DNA from: Archilochus colubris
Lineage: Eukaryota; Chordata; Aves; Apodiformes; Trochilidae
Direction: 5' to 3'
Length of the DNA stretch: 64,000 nt
NCBI GenBank assembly: GCA_023079485.1
Contig: CM041108.1
Coordinates: forward strand, 1,488,001 to 1,552,000
How positions within the stretch are numbered: the stretch's first letter is position 1; each line of letters begins with the position of its first letter. Made by a program: the position numbers and the translations under genes. The notes below the pieces were generated by a model, which worked only from the letters and a program-made list of their open reading frames with translations, searched no databases and was not told the origin of the DNA. Positions 45,425 through 57,239 of this stretch are shown here, one piece after another.

Positions 45425-46110
45425 CTGGGAGATCTGAGGAGCTCTCTGGAGATGGTTTGCATCATGGTAGATATATCAGGTGTGTGTTAGGGCTCTGAGG
45501 AGCTCTCTGGAGGTTATGTTCATCCAGAAATACCCATGTCAAATGTACACTAGAATCTGAGCAGCTCAGCAGATGAAGGCACATACATTAATATATAGGT
45601 AAATACACACTAGCCACACATCAGCAATCTGAGGAGCTCTGTACCAGGTTCTTTGTATCAAGGGAGATGTTTCAGATGGAGATTGAAGATCTGAGGAGCT
45701 CTCCAGAGGTGATTTACATTGTGTTAGATGTATTGGATACACAATGGAGTTCCGAGGAGCTCCAGCGAGGTGACATATATCAGATATGTACATCTCAGGT
45801 GGATATGTGTGAGGAGCTGCCTAGAGGTGATTTATAGCAAGATGGATGTATCAGCTATATGCAGAAGATCCGAGGAGCTTGGCAGAGATAATGTGTATCA
45901 AGGGACACCTACCAGGCAGATGCTGGAGATCTGAGGAACTTTCCACCAGGTGATAGGTACCAAGGAAAATATAGCAGACATATATCAGAGATCTTGGGTG
46001 ATGTTTGTTGTCTGATAGAGAGGTGATACCTTGATGTGATGTATATCAAGGGACATTTCTTAAAGGGATATTGGAGAACTGAGAGGCTCACTGGAAGTGA
46101 TGTGTATGCA
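45425..46110. repeat. 60-bp minisatellite (GATCTGAGGAGCTCTCCAGAGG)
   Basis: Anchors of the form ATCTGAGGAGCTC recur at about 45432, 45491, 45553, 45630, 45689, 45748, 45807, 45867 and 45929, mostly 59-62 bases apart. Weaker copies extend to 46110. Each unit also holds a GTGATTTACATCA and ATATATCAGATATG-like segment. This is the longest unit in the window. Confidence 0.85.
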
Positions 46111-46411
46111 GAGATCCAGGGGATTTTCTCTCTTTCATTCCTTTTCTTGGAATCAAACACAAACACCACCATGTTGGTCCTTGCTCAGCCCATCTCTGTA
46201 TTTCCACTGGATCTGCTTAGATGGGTCCAGAAATCCCATCCTCAGCCTCCCTAATGGCCAGATCCTTGATAGATGGTGGACTTTTCCTTCTTAAATAACA
46301 GCTGGGAGCTCCCCCTATTTTGAGTTAACGGAGGGGGACTGGTGACAGCCTGACCAAAACAGGGCCACAGCCAACATTTAATCGGTTTTTCCCTTTTTTT
46401 CTCCTTTCCAG

Positions 46412-46436
46412 ACCTGGATTGTACTGCTAACCCTCA
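46412..46436 (+). other. Possible small noncoding exon of the PKNOX2 transcript
   Basis: A strong acceptor (a 28-base T/C tract ending TTTCCAG at 46411) precedes ACCTGGATTGTACTGC, and a fair donor CCTCA|GTGAGA follows at 46436/46437. A longer exon running through the purine-rich GAGCTGAAGAAGACAGGACA stretch is possible but lacks a clear donor. PKNOX2 has noncoding 5' exons in other vertebrates. There is no transcript evidence here. Confidence 0.2.
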
Positions 46437-49400
46437 GTGAGATCCTGTGCTGGGGATTCATCACTCCTCAGGAGCTGAAGAAGACAGGACAGGACCTTCA
46501 TCCCTTGCATACAGACCAACAGCCAGGGCGCCTTTGTCTTCTGGACGCCTCTTGGTTCGACCTTTAAAACTTTTTGATTTATGTTTTGGCCTTCCTTGGA
46601 GAGGCTCAAACCTTCCTGGGCAAGACCGTGGGATCTAGATCAGCCACCAGCCCTGCTTTCACCCCCTAGGGGTTATTTCCACCTTAAATTTCCTTGATTC
46701 CTTCTATTTTCCCCAGTATCCTCCAAAAAATAAAAGCACATCAAGACTTTCCCACTATGCCTTTGCTGAAAAGAAAGCTCCATCCTCTGCATAAGATTTT
46801 ACCTTCTCATTCCAGTTTTTTTGGCAGGATTCAAATCCTTCACCCTTTGCTTTCCCAGGTTGTGATCCCTACCCAGGGCATCTTGTTTTTGGGGTGGCAG
46901 AAGGACGTTTGCAGGGCAGTGGCTCCCTGAGCACCCATAAAAAGGTAAGGCTGCTTCGTTTTGTATTAATTAGGAAATCAATGTATATTAATTGCACAAA
47001 TATATCTATTAATCAAGTGGGATGTGGTGAGTCATGACTTCAGTGTGTCTTTTATTGGGGGAATTTGTGCTCTTTTTGGGTAAACACAAATTATATCCCC
47101 CCTTTCTCAAAGTGCAGGGAGCACTCAGAGGTGGGAATCACAGGGTTGGGTTTTTTGCTGTGTTTTCCTTTGTATTTTTTAGAAAACAGGCTGTGCAGGG
47201 AAGCTGGCTTTAAAACTCCAATGTTGAAAACATGTTGTGATGAGCGCTACAATCCAGGGCCAGCCTGGAGGAAAACACAGATGTATTTTTGTCAAAATGC
47301 CCTGAAATATGGTCTATTATTACTGCCACATTTTGGCACATCAGTAGGATATAGAGAAATGGTCACCAGCTAAAAATAACCCAGATGCAGAGCTTAAAAT
47401 AAGATGCACATGAAACCAAGGGTCTTGCAGTCCTTTAGTCAACTCTGGTGGCTAAAATTAGGGCTTGACAGAGTGACAAATGTGTTTGATCTCTGCCAAA
47501 ACTAGAGGCACAGGCCAGGTGACAAAAAAATAAACCTTCTTTGGCTGCAGCTTTCCTCCTGATGGAGCAAAGAGAAATCTTTAGTCTCTGGAAATGGAGG
47601 TGCCACCATCAGTTTGTGTAAATATCCTGAAAAAGTGCCTGATTTCTTCCTAAACTGCTAATATTTTAGGGTGGAGGGATCTCAAAAGCTTCATTTGGTC
47701 CATAGCACATCTTTTCTTTGAGTCTTGACTCCTCTGGAAGTCCCAGTTAATAAACAGCAGCCAATAATGGCATTATTAACTCTTCCAGCTAGTACATCCA
47801 CAGAGATGCTCCTCCATAGCCAAGTTGTACCTCTTGTCATCGTGCAAAAAAAAGTTGCTAAACCAATTTGACATATCTGTCTCCCACCAGAAACCCTTTC
47901 CAGTTGTTTAATGTCCTCAGTTTCCTCATTGGCTTGAGTTCAGATCAAACTGAAGGTCTTTTAGAGTCTACCACTCAGGGTAAATGGAGATGACAGTGTA
48001 TTCAATATTAAGTGTAATTAAAGGAGTTCGAACCTATTTGTAACTCCCTAGATGGCTGGAGCTTGTATAAATCACAGTGTCACATCTAAAACTTATCTTT
48101 CATCTGTGAGGCTGGAAATACAGCCAAAAAATTGCTTTCAAATGAGCAAATAAAAGACATTTAAATTGAAGCAATTAATCCAGCAGCTCACGTCGCAGTC
48201 TTTGGTGTCGTGGCTCCAAGCTTGGATGGGGACAACTCTCCACTGATACCAGGAAGCCTGGCATGCCTCAAGAAAACCTGTATTTTTCTCTTCTGGTATG
48301 TGAAGTCCTTTCTCCTTGGGAATTTTGCATTTTAAAAGAAAAATCAAGGAGGAGGGACAACTGGGAAGAGCTAGAGAGCTGCAAGAGTGGGATTTGAATC
48401 AGAAATTCCTCGAGTCAGGAGCTCTGATTTATCTGCCAGGCAGGAAAGAGGAAAACAGCCAGCTCTAGAGGGATTTTTCTCCTTCTCCCTGAGGGAAAAT
48501 TTGCAAGCCTGTTAGCAAGATATAGCAAGAAATTAGGCAGATTTAAGGGAGGAGAGGTTTTTATTAGGTGAGCTGCAGCACTGCTCTGTTTTCGGGGCTT
48601 CCCACACTCCTGTGTGTGTCTCACCACATTTCTATTGTTGGGTTAGTTCTGCTGCTTTTATCCCAATTCCTGCAAGCCCACCAAAATTGTAATTTCCATC
48701 CATCCTTATCCAGTGCCTTTTATTCCTGCAGATGTCAGGAGATCTGCCTGAGGCCTCCAAGCTTTGCTTTGCAAATCAAACACCTCCAAAAAAGTGTTAT
48801 TAAAGATTGTGGCATTGCTTGGGGGGGCCTGATGATGGTTTTAAGAAGTTGTTGTGTCGTGTGTGGTGGGACCTTTGTTGGTGTGTGGCTCTGTTGAGCT
48901 CATGGGTGGGTTTTGCACCAGGGTTGGTCTGTTTGCACTTTGCAATGCTTGGGCTGCCTGAGAAATGGGTGATGACCACAGTTGTCAACCAGGGATGGAA
49001 AAAATGTGGCTGATGTTTACATTTTTGCTAAGGAAGACCTTTTTTGGACCATACTCTTTCTTTGCTGCTCATTCTTGAAACACAAGCTCTGATGTCACCT
49101 TACCTGGTGAGACAGAAGATGTGTAAAAACCCCAAATCTCCCATTTTCCCAGCACCGTGTTTATCTTGGCCCCACACTTAAGCTTCTTCCAGCCCATCTC
49201 TCTAGAACTTATCACTTTTAGTCATTGTTGTCTTTGTCCTCAACAAAGCTCCTCTGAACCTTTTTGAGACCTTGAGGATCAGACCTTCCCATGGCAGGAC
49301 CAGTGCAGGATTGCGACTTGGAGTTGACATGATGGAAATGGGGGTGTGGAGCATTTCTTCTCTCCTGGGATCAGCTGGTTCTGATGGAAAACGGAGAGCG

Positions 49401-52400
49401 CAAGTCAAGGCTGGAAAGCATCGGGCAAGATTTTGATCATGAATTATTCAGAGTTAATTGCTCGTAGCAAAGAACTGTTGGAAAATTAATCCACTCCCTA
49501 GTTTTTGCAAGAGCTCTCAAGGCAATCAGAAACCTTTCGTGGACAATTCATGTCCGGCAAGAGGAAGCTTGTGCATTTTTTGGGTTTCTTGGCTTCATTT
49601 GACATCAAAGCTTCTCAATTTGCCCTCTGAAAAAAAAATCACAATTTGTTCTTTTAGGAACTTTTGTTGGGCTGGGGGCTGGATTGCACAAACTGCAAGT
49701 ATTTTCAGGTTACTTTGAAGATGCTTCTTTGATGTCTCCCTGTTCTGGTTTGTTTTGGAAGGTGCTTTAATGGTCTCCCTCTATAAAAATAACACTTTAA
49801 AATCCATGTAGGTGTCTCAGCTCTTCACTTAAAAACAAAGAACAAAGTTGTTTAATGCTGCTGTTCAAGGTACATTAACCTTGTCTACTAAAGCTCTGAC
49901 TAGCTCTTGCAGGTTTTATTCTCGTGCTTATGTTGCAGAGATATCCCCGGAGCCTTTTAGGGATGGGTATCTACAGAGAGAAGAGAAATATTTAGCAGTA
50001 ATAGTTCTTGTTCTCAGAAATTCACCATAGTGGCTTGCCCCTTTCTATGGAGCTGGGGCTGGGGGTGGGGGGAAAAGGATTTGCAAATCCAAAATTAATA
50101 AATGCAAATATTAGACAAATAAATCCCAATACAAGATTAATAAAGAAATTAAAATATAAAATCAATAAATTCAAAATATTAAATAGATAAATGTTGCTGT
50201 GCCCAGGGGAGGTGTCACATTCAACAATGAACCAAACTTCTGCTTGGTAGGAGGTTTTTGGCATCATCCAAGGTGGCATCTCCCTCTTACCCTCGTGATT
50301 ATGTGTTGGCCAAGAGCTTTTTTTCAGAGAAAAACAGAAAAAGGGTTTGCTCTAGTCCTGTGTTTATCCTTCAGAATTCAAATCTCCATCTGCTTTAGTG
50401 GTTGTAGCATACTCAATTCTTTTTGGTTGGACAATAGCCCAGCAAGTGAATGCCGGGAAGGGTACAAAGGTCAGTGTTTAGAGAACCAGCATCTTGGCCC
50501 AGAGCAAAGGATGCTGCAAGTGCAGAACCTGGGTCCATATAGAAGTTTGGCTACCTAAATTCCTAAAAAAAGGAAAAAAATAGAGAAGTACCTTTCTTAG
50601 GCTGATAAAACATCCTCTAGTATGTTTAATAATTCTGGAACTTTGGGTAGAGAAGAGGAAATGCCTGAAAAGCTGATTTTGTGATTTCTCATGTTGAAAC
50701 CTCTGTTACCAGTGGCATGTTTTGCTGCAGGGAAGAAGTTGCTGAATGAGCTGGAGCAAACGATGCCTGTTTTCCCATTGAGTCAGGAACTAGAGTTGCG
50801 CCTTGCAAAGTTAAAATAAACATCTGCTGAAAACAACAACATGGGGTCCAACAATGTGATTTTTAAATTTTTTCCTGCATTCAGCTCGACTTCTAATATG
50901 GTTTTATAGCTGTTTGGTTAATCAAGGAGGTCATAGTCACTAGGGGGGGGTGGCAGACAACTGTCTGCAGTACTTTGATTTTTTAAGAATGTTTTAAGGC
51001 ATCAGTGACCACACTGGGAAAAAAAAAATCAACTTCTCAACTTAGTCTTTAATTATTTTTATTTGAAAGAGGAGGTAATAAATTGCTGGCAAAAAGGCAG
51101 CCTATAAATCTGAGACTCTTTTAGGTATACTCAAGCTCTGCGGGAAATACATTTCCAGCTTAATGGTAATATTTCAGTGATAGATGAAATAATTTTACTG
51201 CATAAGGAAATTTAGGATACTTTTATCTCAGGTTGCTGCCAAAAACCTAAAGTACTCCGCTCCTGGAAATGAGAGAGCCTTTATGGGTTTTATTGCTCAC
51301 TTCTTTTTTCCTCCATGCAAATGCCCCAGGAGCTGGCTGCAAGCCCTGCCCTCCTTTGCCCCCAGCCCCTCAAAATTCACTCTTTGCCCAAAATTTGATT
51401 GTCGCCTTGAGCTGATCTGTGCAGGGTTGGTAAGGCACTGGCAGTGCTCCACTCCTTCCGTCATCTGGCTGCCTCCAGCCAAGGGTTCACGAGGCTAAAA
51501 TTGATTTAAAAAACGGGGGGAAAAAGTAAATATATACATCTATGTATCTGAGAGGATTAATGCATAAAATTTAAAAATGTAAAAAAGAAGAAAGGATTAA
51601 GGCAGCTTTGGACCCTTCCTTGGTTTTGGCTGCTGATAAATCCAAGGAGCTGACAGCTTTGCTCTGTTATCCTGAGATTCATGGCTGGGGGCTCCGAGTG
51701 AAACACCCGTCCGGCTTTTCCCATGGGTGCCCAGCACTTCCCTGATATTTATGGCACCCAAGTGCATTTGTTTCCCCCAGCATAAATACACCACTAGTGA
51801 CAACAGCTGTCTCTCATTTATTTTTAGCTTTTTTCTCCCCCACCCGCCCCCTTTTTATTTTTTTCACATTCAGCCCCAAGTCCTGTTTTCCAAACAAATT
51901 AAATGCCCAGACAGCCTGAACCAGTAGCTGGATTTTAGCAGGTGAGATGACAGTCAACAATTAATTTGGGCTCTGGACTGCCACCTTCTGGGAACACATT
52001 CAGCTGTAAGGCTCACACCCCACAGTAAGCCACCACATGCTTGTGGTAGGCTCGCTCCTGCTGGGAACAATAGATGCCAAGCAGGGCTTTTTTTTTTTAA
52101 TTTCTGCCCCAAAATAGCAATCTCTGATTTTTTTTTTTTATTTTAGCTTTTCACCGAGATTTGTAAACTGTCATGGTGCTAAATTCTTCTTTTCTCCAGC
52201 TGTGGCTATTTGTGGTGGGGAAGTTTCCCCTTTGTGTCACCCTTCAAGGCTATGAATGCCCCACAGATTTTAAGTTCAGGCAGTAGCAGCTCATTTTGCC
52301 TCCTGCTATTTTGCTGTTGGGGAAATAAGATGAAAATCTTTGGTTTTAATCCCATAAATGCAATATCTTCCTCACTGTGAGAGGGCTGTGTCATGCAAGG

Positions 52401-52605
52401 ACCATGGTCCTGCACAGGATTTGTTGTGTGCTCTCCAAATATCCCCCTCACAGCAGCCATACTATTGGAAAGTGTGAGAAAAGCCATCATGCATTGTTTT
52501 TTTAAAAAAATATATTTTTAATTTATTCCTACAAAATAATGAGTGGTTGACACTCAACCTGTGCAGACAGGACTGGCTTTCCACACAAGCGTGGTGCCCT
52601 TCGTG
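46437..52605. other. Unique intronic sequence, few features
   Basis: About 6.2 kb of mainly single-copy DNA. An AATAAAT-type low-complexity patch occupies about 50085-50192. T-runs lie at 52089-52099 and 52130-52140. A repeat-free patch with TAAT cores at 51120-51290 might be regulatory. No gene or young transposon is present. Confidence 0.35.
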
Positions 52606-52609
52606 CCTG

Positions 52610-53415
52610 GTGATTCTTGTGAAGCCCAAAACCTCATAGAGAAGATCAGAATATTGGTAATCTTCCCTCCCAAAAATGTGGGCCTCATGGAGAAGACCAA
52701 AATACTGCAAATCTCCCCCAAGACAACTGTGGATGTTATGGAGAAGACCGAAATATTACATATTTTCCCCCAAGTAACTGTATACCTGAAGTATTGTGTC
52801 CAGTTCTGGGCCCTCAGTTCAAGAAGGACAGGGAAGTGCTTGAAAGAGTCCAGCGCAGAGCTACTAAGATGATTAAGGGAGTGGAACATCTCCCTTCTGA
52901 GGAAAGGCTGAGGGAGCTGGGTCTCTTTAGTTTGGAGAAAAGGAGACTGAGGGGTGACCTCATCAATGTTTTCAAACATGTAAGGGGTGAGTGTCAAGGA
53001 GATGGAGTTAGGCTCTTCTCAGTGGTGACCAGTGATAGGACAAGGGGTAATGGGTGTAAATTGGAGCACAGGAGGTTCAAGTTGAATATCTGGAAAGATT
53101 TTTTTCCTGTAAGGGTGACAGAGCCCTGGAACAGGCTGCCCAGGGGGGTCGTGGAGTCTCCTTCACTGGAGACATTCAAAACCCGTCTGGACACGTTCCT
53201 GCACGATGTACTCTAGGTGGCCCTGCTCTGGCAGGGGGGGTTGGACTAGATGATCTTTCGAGCTCCCTTCTAACCCCTAGGATTCTATGATTCTATGATA
53301 CCTCATGGAGAAGACCAGAATTTTGGGATTATTCCCCAAAACAATGTTGACCTCGAGGAGAAGATGAGAATATTGTGAATTTTCACCCCCCACAAAATGT
53401 GGAGACATCTGAAGA
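52610..53415. repeat. 52-bp minisatellite, split by a CR1
   Basis: CTCATGGAGAAGACCAAAAT followed by ACTGCAAATCTCCCCCAA is the typical unit, about 50-52 bases long. Three copies precede the CR1 (52633-52781) and two follow it (53303-53400). The array was continuous before the insertion. Confidence 0.8.
52788..53297 (+). mobile_element. CR1 LINE 3' end, group A, inside a minisatellite
   Basis: The + strand copy starts at GAAGTATTGTGTCCAG and ends ATTCTATGATTCTATG. ATACCT occurs immediately left (52782-52787) and right (53298-53303), a 6-base target duplication. One base is missing near 52812 (GGGCCCTCAG where GGGCCCCTCAG is expected), shifting the frame. Several predicted residues differ from the 15-kb, 28-kb and 56-kb copies (for example [13 protein letters not shown]), so it is slightly older or from another source copy. 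Confidence 0.92.
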
Positions 53416-54845
53416 CCCAGAATGTGTCTTGGTTTTTACTGAATTCATCTGAGCTCATCTTCTGCCTTGTCTGAGAGTGTTTCTTCCTGCACATCACCAT
53501 TTCATGGCAGAAGCCACCCCCTTTGGTAGATCACCTCACAGTGCCAGAGTACTTGAAATAACTTTCTGCATTTCTTCCTGGGATAGCTCCATGGCTCCTC
53601 ACAAGATACAAACCCAATGGGCAACCCAACCCAACAATGAGCATCACAATGAAGCAAACCCTTTGAGAGACACAATCTCTTAGAAAAATGGGTCATTGCA
53701 GGGACAGGTAGACTTTTGGAGGCCCTGGAGGGATTTTACTGAGTGGCTTTGTGAGTTTTCTGACTCTAGAGCTCAGAACCTCAGAGGTAACTCAGGGCAA
53801 GGATTTTTTTTTGAGGATTTAAGTAAGGTTACTGGCTTTTCTTCTGAAGCAGCCACACAGCTGCAGTGAAATAATAGGAGAGGAGGAATTTTGGGGCCAA
53901 GAGTTGCTTTTTGTTTAGATCTTGTACCAGGTCTGTCCCTGAGGACAGCATCCAGCCAGGAGGTTTTCTACAAATTTGTCCTTTCCTGGTGTCCCTCTTC
54001 TTTTCTTACCACCTTGGGACCTGAAGATACCAAAAAACCCACAGTCTGTTTCTCCCCTAAATAAATACATTTAGAGAAGGAAGAGCAACTTCAAGAGAGG
54101 TTGAGGGTGAGATGTTGCAGACTGCCTCCTGGGTTCATGTCCATAGTGATGGGTGGTGGCATGGTGTTCAGTTTCCATGAGACTGGAAAACTCAATAAAG
54201 GAGTCAACTGGGTTGGTCAAGGCAACACAGAAGTCACCTGTGTTGATCATCTCAGCACTGGGTATTTGATGTCCCTTCAGGATTTAGCAAAGTCTGGGCA
54301 TGTGACTCCACAGTGCCAAAAAGACAAAGTCATCTAGGGTTTTTTTGTGTGTGTATAGTTTCAGAAAATGGAAGGTTTTGCATTTCTGAGTTTTCTCCCT
54401 GCTTCCAAAACAAAGGAAAAACTGAAAAGAGATGGAAATTCCCATTTAGGCATGGTTGTTACAGTCATAAAGGGTGGAAAGAAAATGCCTAGGGTTCACA
54501 AGGAGGAAGATCTAATGAGGTGCACCAATGGCAGCCACTATCTCTGAGACCTCTGCCCTTTCCTGGCTACTTTGCAGAGAAGGTCTCCTTATCAGTGACC
54601 CTCCTCACTTCATCCCTCATGCGTTCTTTATCCAAAATAACCCATTGCAAATAATAAATTACAGCAAGAGTTGTCAAAGTTGGAGTTTCTCCTTTGAGTG
54701 GTGGAGCACCGTACCATGATGCTCATGTGAGGAACATCACCTCTCCTCTCTGTCCATTTTTTTTTCTTTTTAACTTTCAAAAGGCTTTTTTCTGGAGGAG
54801 ATGAGGAGATTCCCCTTAATCCAGTGGCATTTCTCCCTTGCACAG
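53416..54845. other. PKNOX2: 3' end of the long 5' intron before the first coding exon
   Basis: Unique sequence with no gene. It ends in a usable 3' splice site: a CTTAATC branch-point-like string near 54815-54821 and TTCTCCCTTGCACAG ending at 54845. Confidence 0.5.
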
Positions 54846-54954
54846 GTTCTCAATGTGACTCCTACCCAGAATGCACCATGTCTCCCCGGCACCGGCTCTG
54901 ACGATGATGGCCACGCAGACTGTGCCCCCTCCTCCCTACCAAGACACCCCACAG
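54846..54954 (+). CDS. PKNOX2: PKNOX2 first coding exon (25 nt 5' UTR plus 28 codons)
   Basis: PKNOX2 (PREP2) is a TALE homeodomain transcription factor that pairs with PBX proteins on TGACAG-type sites in the nucleus. The exon follows a CTTGCACAG acceptor, starts coding at ATG 54871 and ends CCACAG|GTGAGT at 54954, phase 0. Residues 6-14 (PAPALTMMA) and 18-25 (VPPPPYQD) match the PKNOX2 N terminus as I know it; the mammalian protein starts MMQHASPAP, here MHHVSPAP. ATG 54871 has A at -3 but C at +4. The double Met at residues 12-13 is in better context (A at -3, G at +4) and aligns with the PKNOX1 start MMATQ. A start-stop codon pair, ATGTGA, lies at 54853-54858, twelve bases before the start. 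It is a partial gene: only the disordered N terminus is encoded here. Confidence 0.92.
54853..54858 (+). promoter_or_regulatory. PKNOX2: Minimal upstream ORF (AUG-UGA)
   Basis: Within the 25-nt 5' UTR of the first coding exon an ATG is followed directly by TGA. Start-stop elements of this kind are known to stall initiating ribosomes and reduce main-frame translation. It applies to every transcript using this exon. Function is inferred. Confidence 0.55.
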
Positions 54955-55439
54955 GTGAGTGTCCCCCAGCACCCATGGGCTCCTGCAGACCCCGTGTGAC
55001 ACCTTAGCTCCTCCATTAATTAATATAATGACTACTACAAAGTATTTTACCCCAGAACACATTTCAGAGCCTGGCAAAAATGAAAACTGGCCTTTTGATT
55101 TTAAGACTTCCATCTCCAGTGTTAAAGGAGTCGAATAAATTTTCCAATCATCGTTATGGAATTATTAAAAAAAAGATGATTTTGTCCAAGAGAAACCCAA
55201 CTGGAGCACCCCAGTGGGCTGGACAAGGTTGGATTTTGGAGATGTCCATCCTGAGATTTTTTGAGTGGGGCCAAGTGACATTTCCAGTTCCCAGTGATTG
55301 GGATAGAGTGCTGAACTGGATGGGATTCTGGGTTCAAAGCTGATCTTTGGGGGTTGATGTGGAAAATTTCGAGGTTTTCTCCCATGTGCTGGAAAAGTCC
55401 GCTTCCAAGGGAAAAAAAAAAAAAAAATAATTAAAATCA

Positions 55440-55930
55440 AGCCTGTTCTCTGCGAGCTAAAATAAATAAATCGACTTTTATGGGCCCTCCTGGAGCCACC
55501 CGGGTCTCCTTTCTGCTCATCTCTGTTGGTGGGAAAAGGTCACTTCTTGCAAACGACACCTCGGTGGGGTTTTTATGGCTCCTCCAACTTCTCTGTCATC
55601 GTTTGCTCGCTTCGCTGCTCTGCTCCGAGACGGTTCCTCCCCCCCCTTTCTCCTCCCCCCAGTTTTTTTCTTCCCTCTCCACCCTTCCCCCCCCTCCGTT
55701 TTCCCGGCTGGAATCACATCGCCTTTCTCGCTAAGGCAGCAGGGAGCCGCGACGCCGTTTTAACACTAATGGGCAATTTAAGGGACTTTTAAAATAGCCG
55801 AGATTTGCCGCAGCATCCTCCGGAGATGTCCCCGCTGCCTTGCCCATCCGTGCCCCTTATCTGCTCATTCTTTTAATACATTGAATTTTGGGGACCCTCA
55901 AGAGCGTCGTTGCCCAAATTATTCCTTTTT
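55440..55930. other. Candidate conserved regulatory block in coding intron
   Basis: About 500 bases after the exon the sequence becomes CpG-bearing and repeat-free: AATAAATCGACTTTTATGGG, GCTCGCTTCGCTGCTCTGC, GCCGCGACGCCGTTTTAAC, GGGCAATTTAAGGGAC. A C/T-rich tract at 55635-55700 interrupts it. It resembles a secondary CpG-rich regulatory element or enhancer. Conservation was not tested. Confidence 0.33.
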
Positions 55931-56405
55931 TCCCCCAATCGGTGGGGTTGCTGGAGCATTCTTCCTTCAGTTTCATGCATTTGAAGGAAAAGCTGCAGCC
56001 AGGAATTGCTTTTTTTTCCTGATTGACGCGGTGACAGCTTTCTTTTTCCCGTGAAAAACCGGGATTTTTGAGGTTTGGAAAAGCAAATTGCACTACATTC
56101 TGCTCCTCAAAAGGTGGGGTAGAGATGGGGAGAGTCGGGTTAAATTTAAAAAAAACATCAGTTATGAGAGAGGCAACCATCTCGTCATCATGGGATTTGG
56201 TTTTGGGAGCCAAGTGCTAAAGAAGAGGATCGAGGGAGAAGAGGTTCGCACGTTTTGCGCAAAAAAGGAGCAAATTAAGGGAAAAGCTGCTCTTCAAAGG
56301 AAGTAAGATGGCTTAAAAGTCACCTGATGCTGCTAAATGGCTGTCATGGAACATCATTTATATAGAGCAGCTCTACCTGTTGGAAATGAAAGAGGCTGCA
56401 TAAAT
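55931..56405. other. Unique intronic sequence, nothing recognised
   Basis: Single-copy DNA without a supported feature. Confidence 0.3.
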
Positions 56406-57139
56406 CATAGAATCATAGAATCCTTGGGGTTGGAAGGGACCTCGAAAGATCATCTAGTCCAACCCCCCCTGCCAGAGCAGGGCCACCTAGAGCACTTCGC
56501 ATAGGAACGTGTCCAGGCGGGTTTTGAATGTCTCCAGTGAAGGAGACTCCACGACCCCCCTGGGCAGCCTGTTCCAGGGCTCTGTCACCCTTACAGGAAA
56601 AAAATTTTTCCGGATATTCAACTTGAACCTCCTGTGCTCCAATTTACACCCATTACCCCTTGTCCTATCACTGGTCACCACTGAGAAGAGCCTAACTCCA
56701 TCTCCCTGACACTCACCCCTTACATATTTGAAAACATTGATGAGGTCACCCCTCAGTCTCCTTTTCTCCAAACTAAAGAGACCCAGCTCCCTCAGCCTTT
56801 CCTCATAAGGGAGATGTTCCACTCCCTTAATCATCTTAGTAGCTCTGCGCTGGACTCTTTCAAGCACTTCCCTGTCCTTCTTGAACTGAGGGGCCCAGAA
56901 CTGGACACAATACTCCAGGTGCGGCCTCACCAATGCAGAATAGAGGGGGAGGAGAACCTCTCTTGACCTACTAACCACACCCTTTCTAATGCACCCCAGG
57001 ATGCCATTGGCCTTCTTGGCCACAAGGGCACATTGCTGGCTCATGGTCATCCTCTTGTCTACCAGGACCCCCAGGTCTCTTTCACCTACACTGCTCTCCA
57101 GCAGGTCAGCCCCCAACCTATACTGGGACATCGGGTTGT
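56406..57139 (-). mobile_element. CR1 LINE 3' half, group A
   Basis: The - strand copy runs from the tail CATAGAATCATAGAATCC to its truncated 5' end at CATCGGGTTGT. The C-terminal ORF2 frame is intact from residues [11 protein letters not shown] to the stop (- strand, ending 56487). The protein matches the 15-kb and 28-kb copies over the shared region. The reverse transcriptase catalytic box is already lost. Confidence 0.95.
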
Positions 57140-57239
57140 GTATTTTTTCCATAATAAATTAAAAGCCAAGAGAAAGTCTTCAGCCATTGCATAAGAAAAC
57201 TTACCAAAATAAGATTGGGTTAAAAATAGGCATTTTAAG

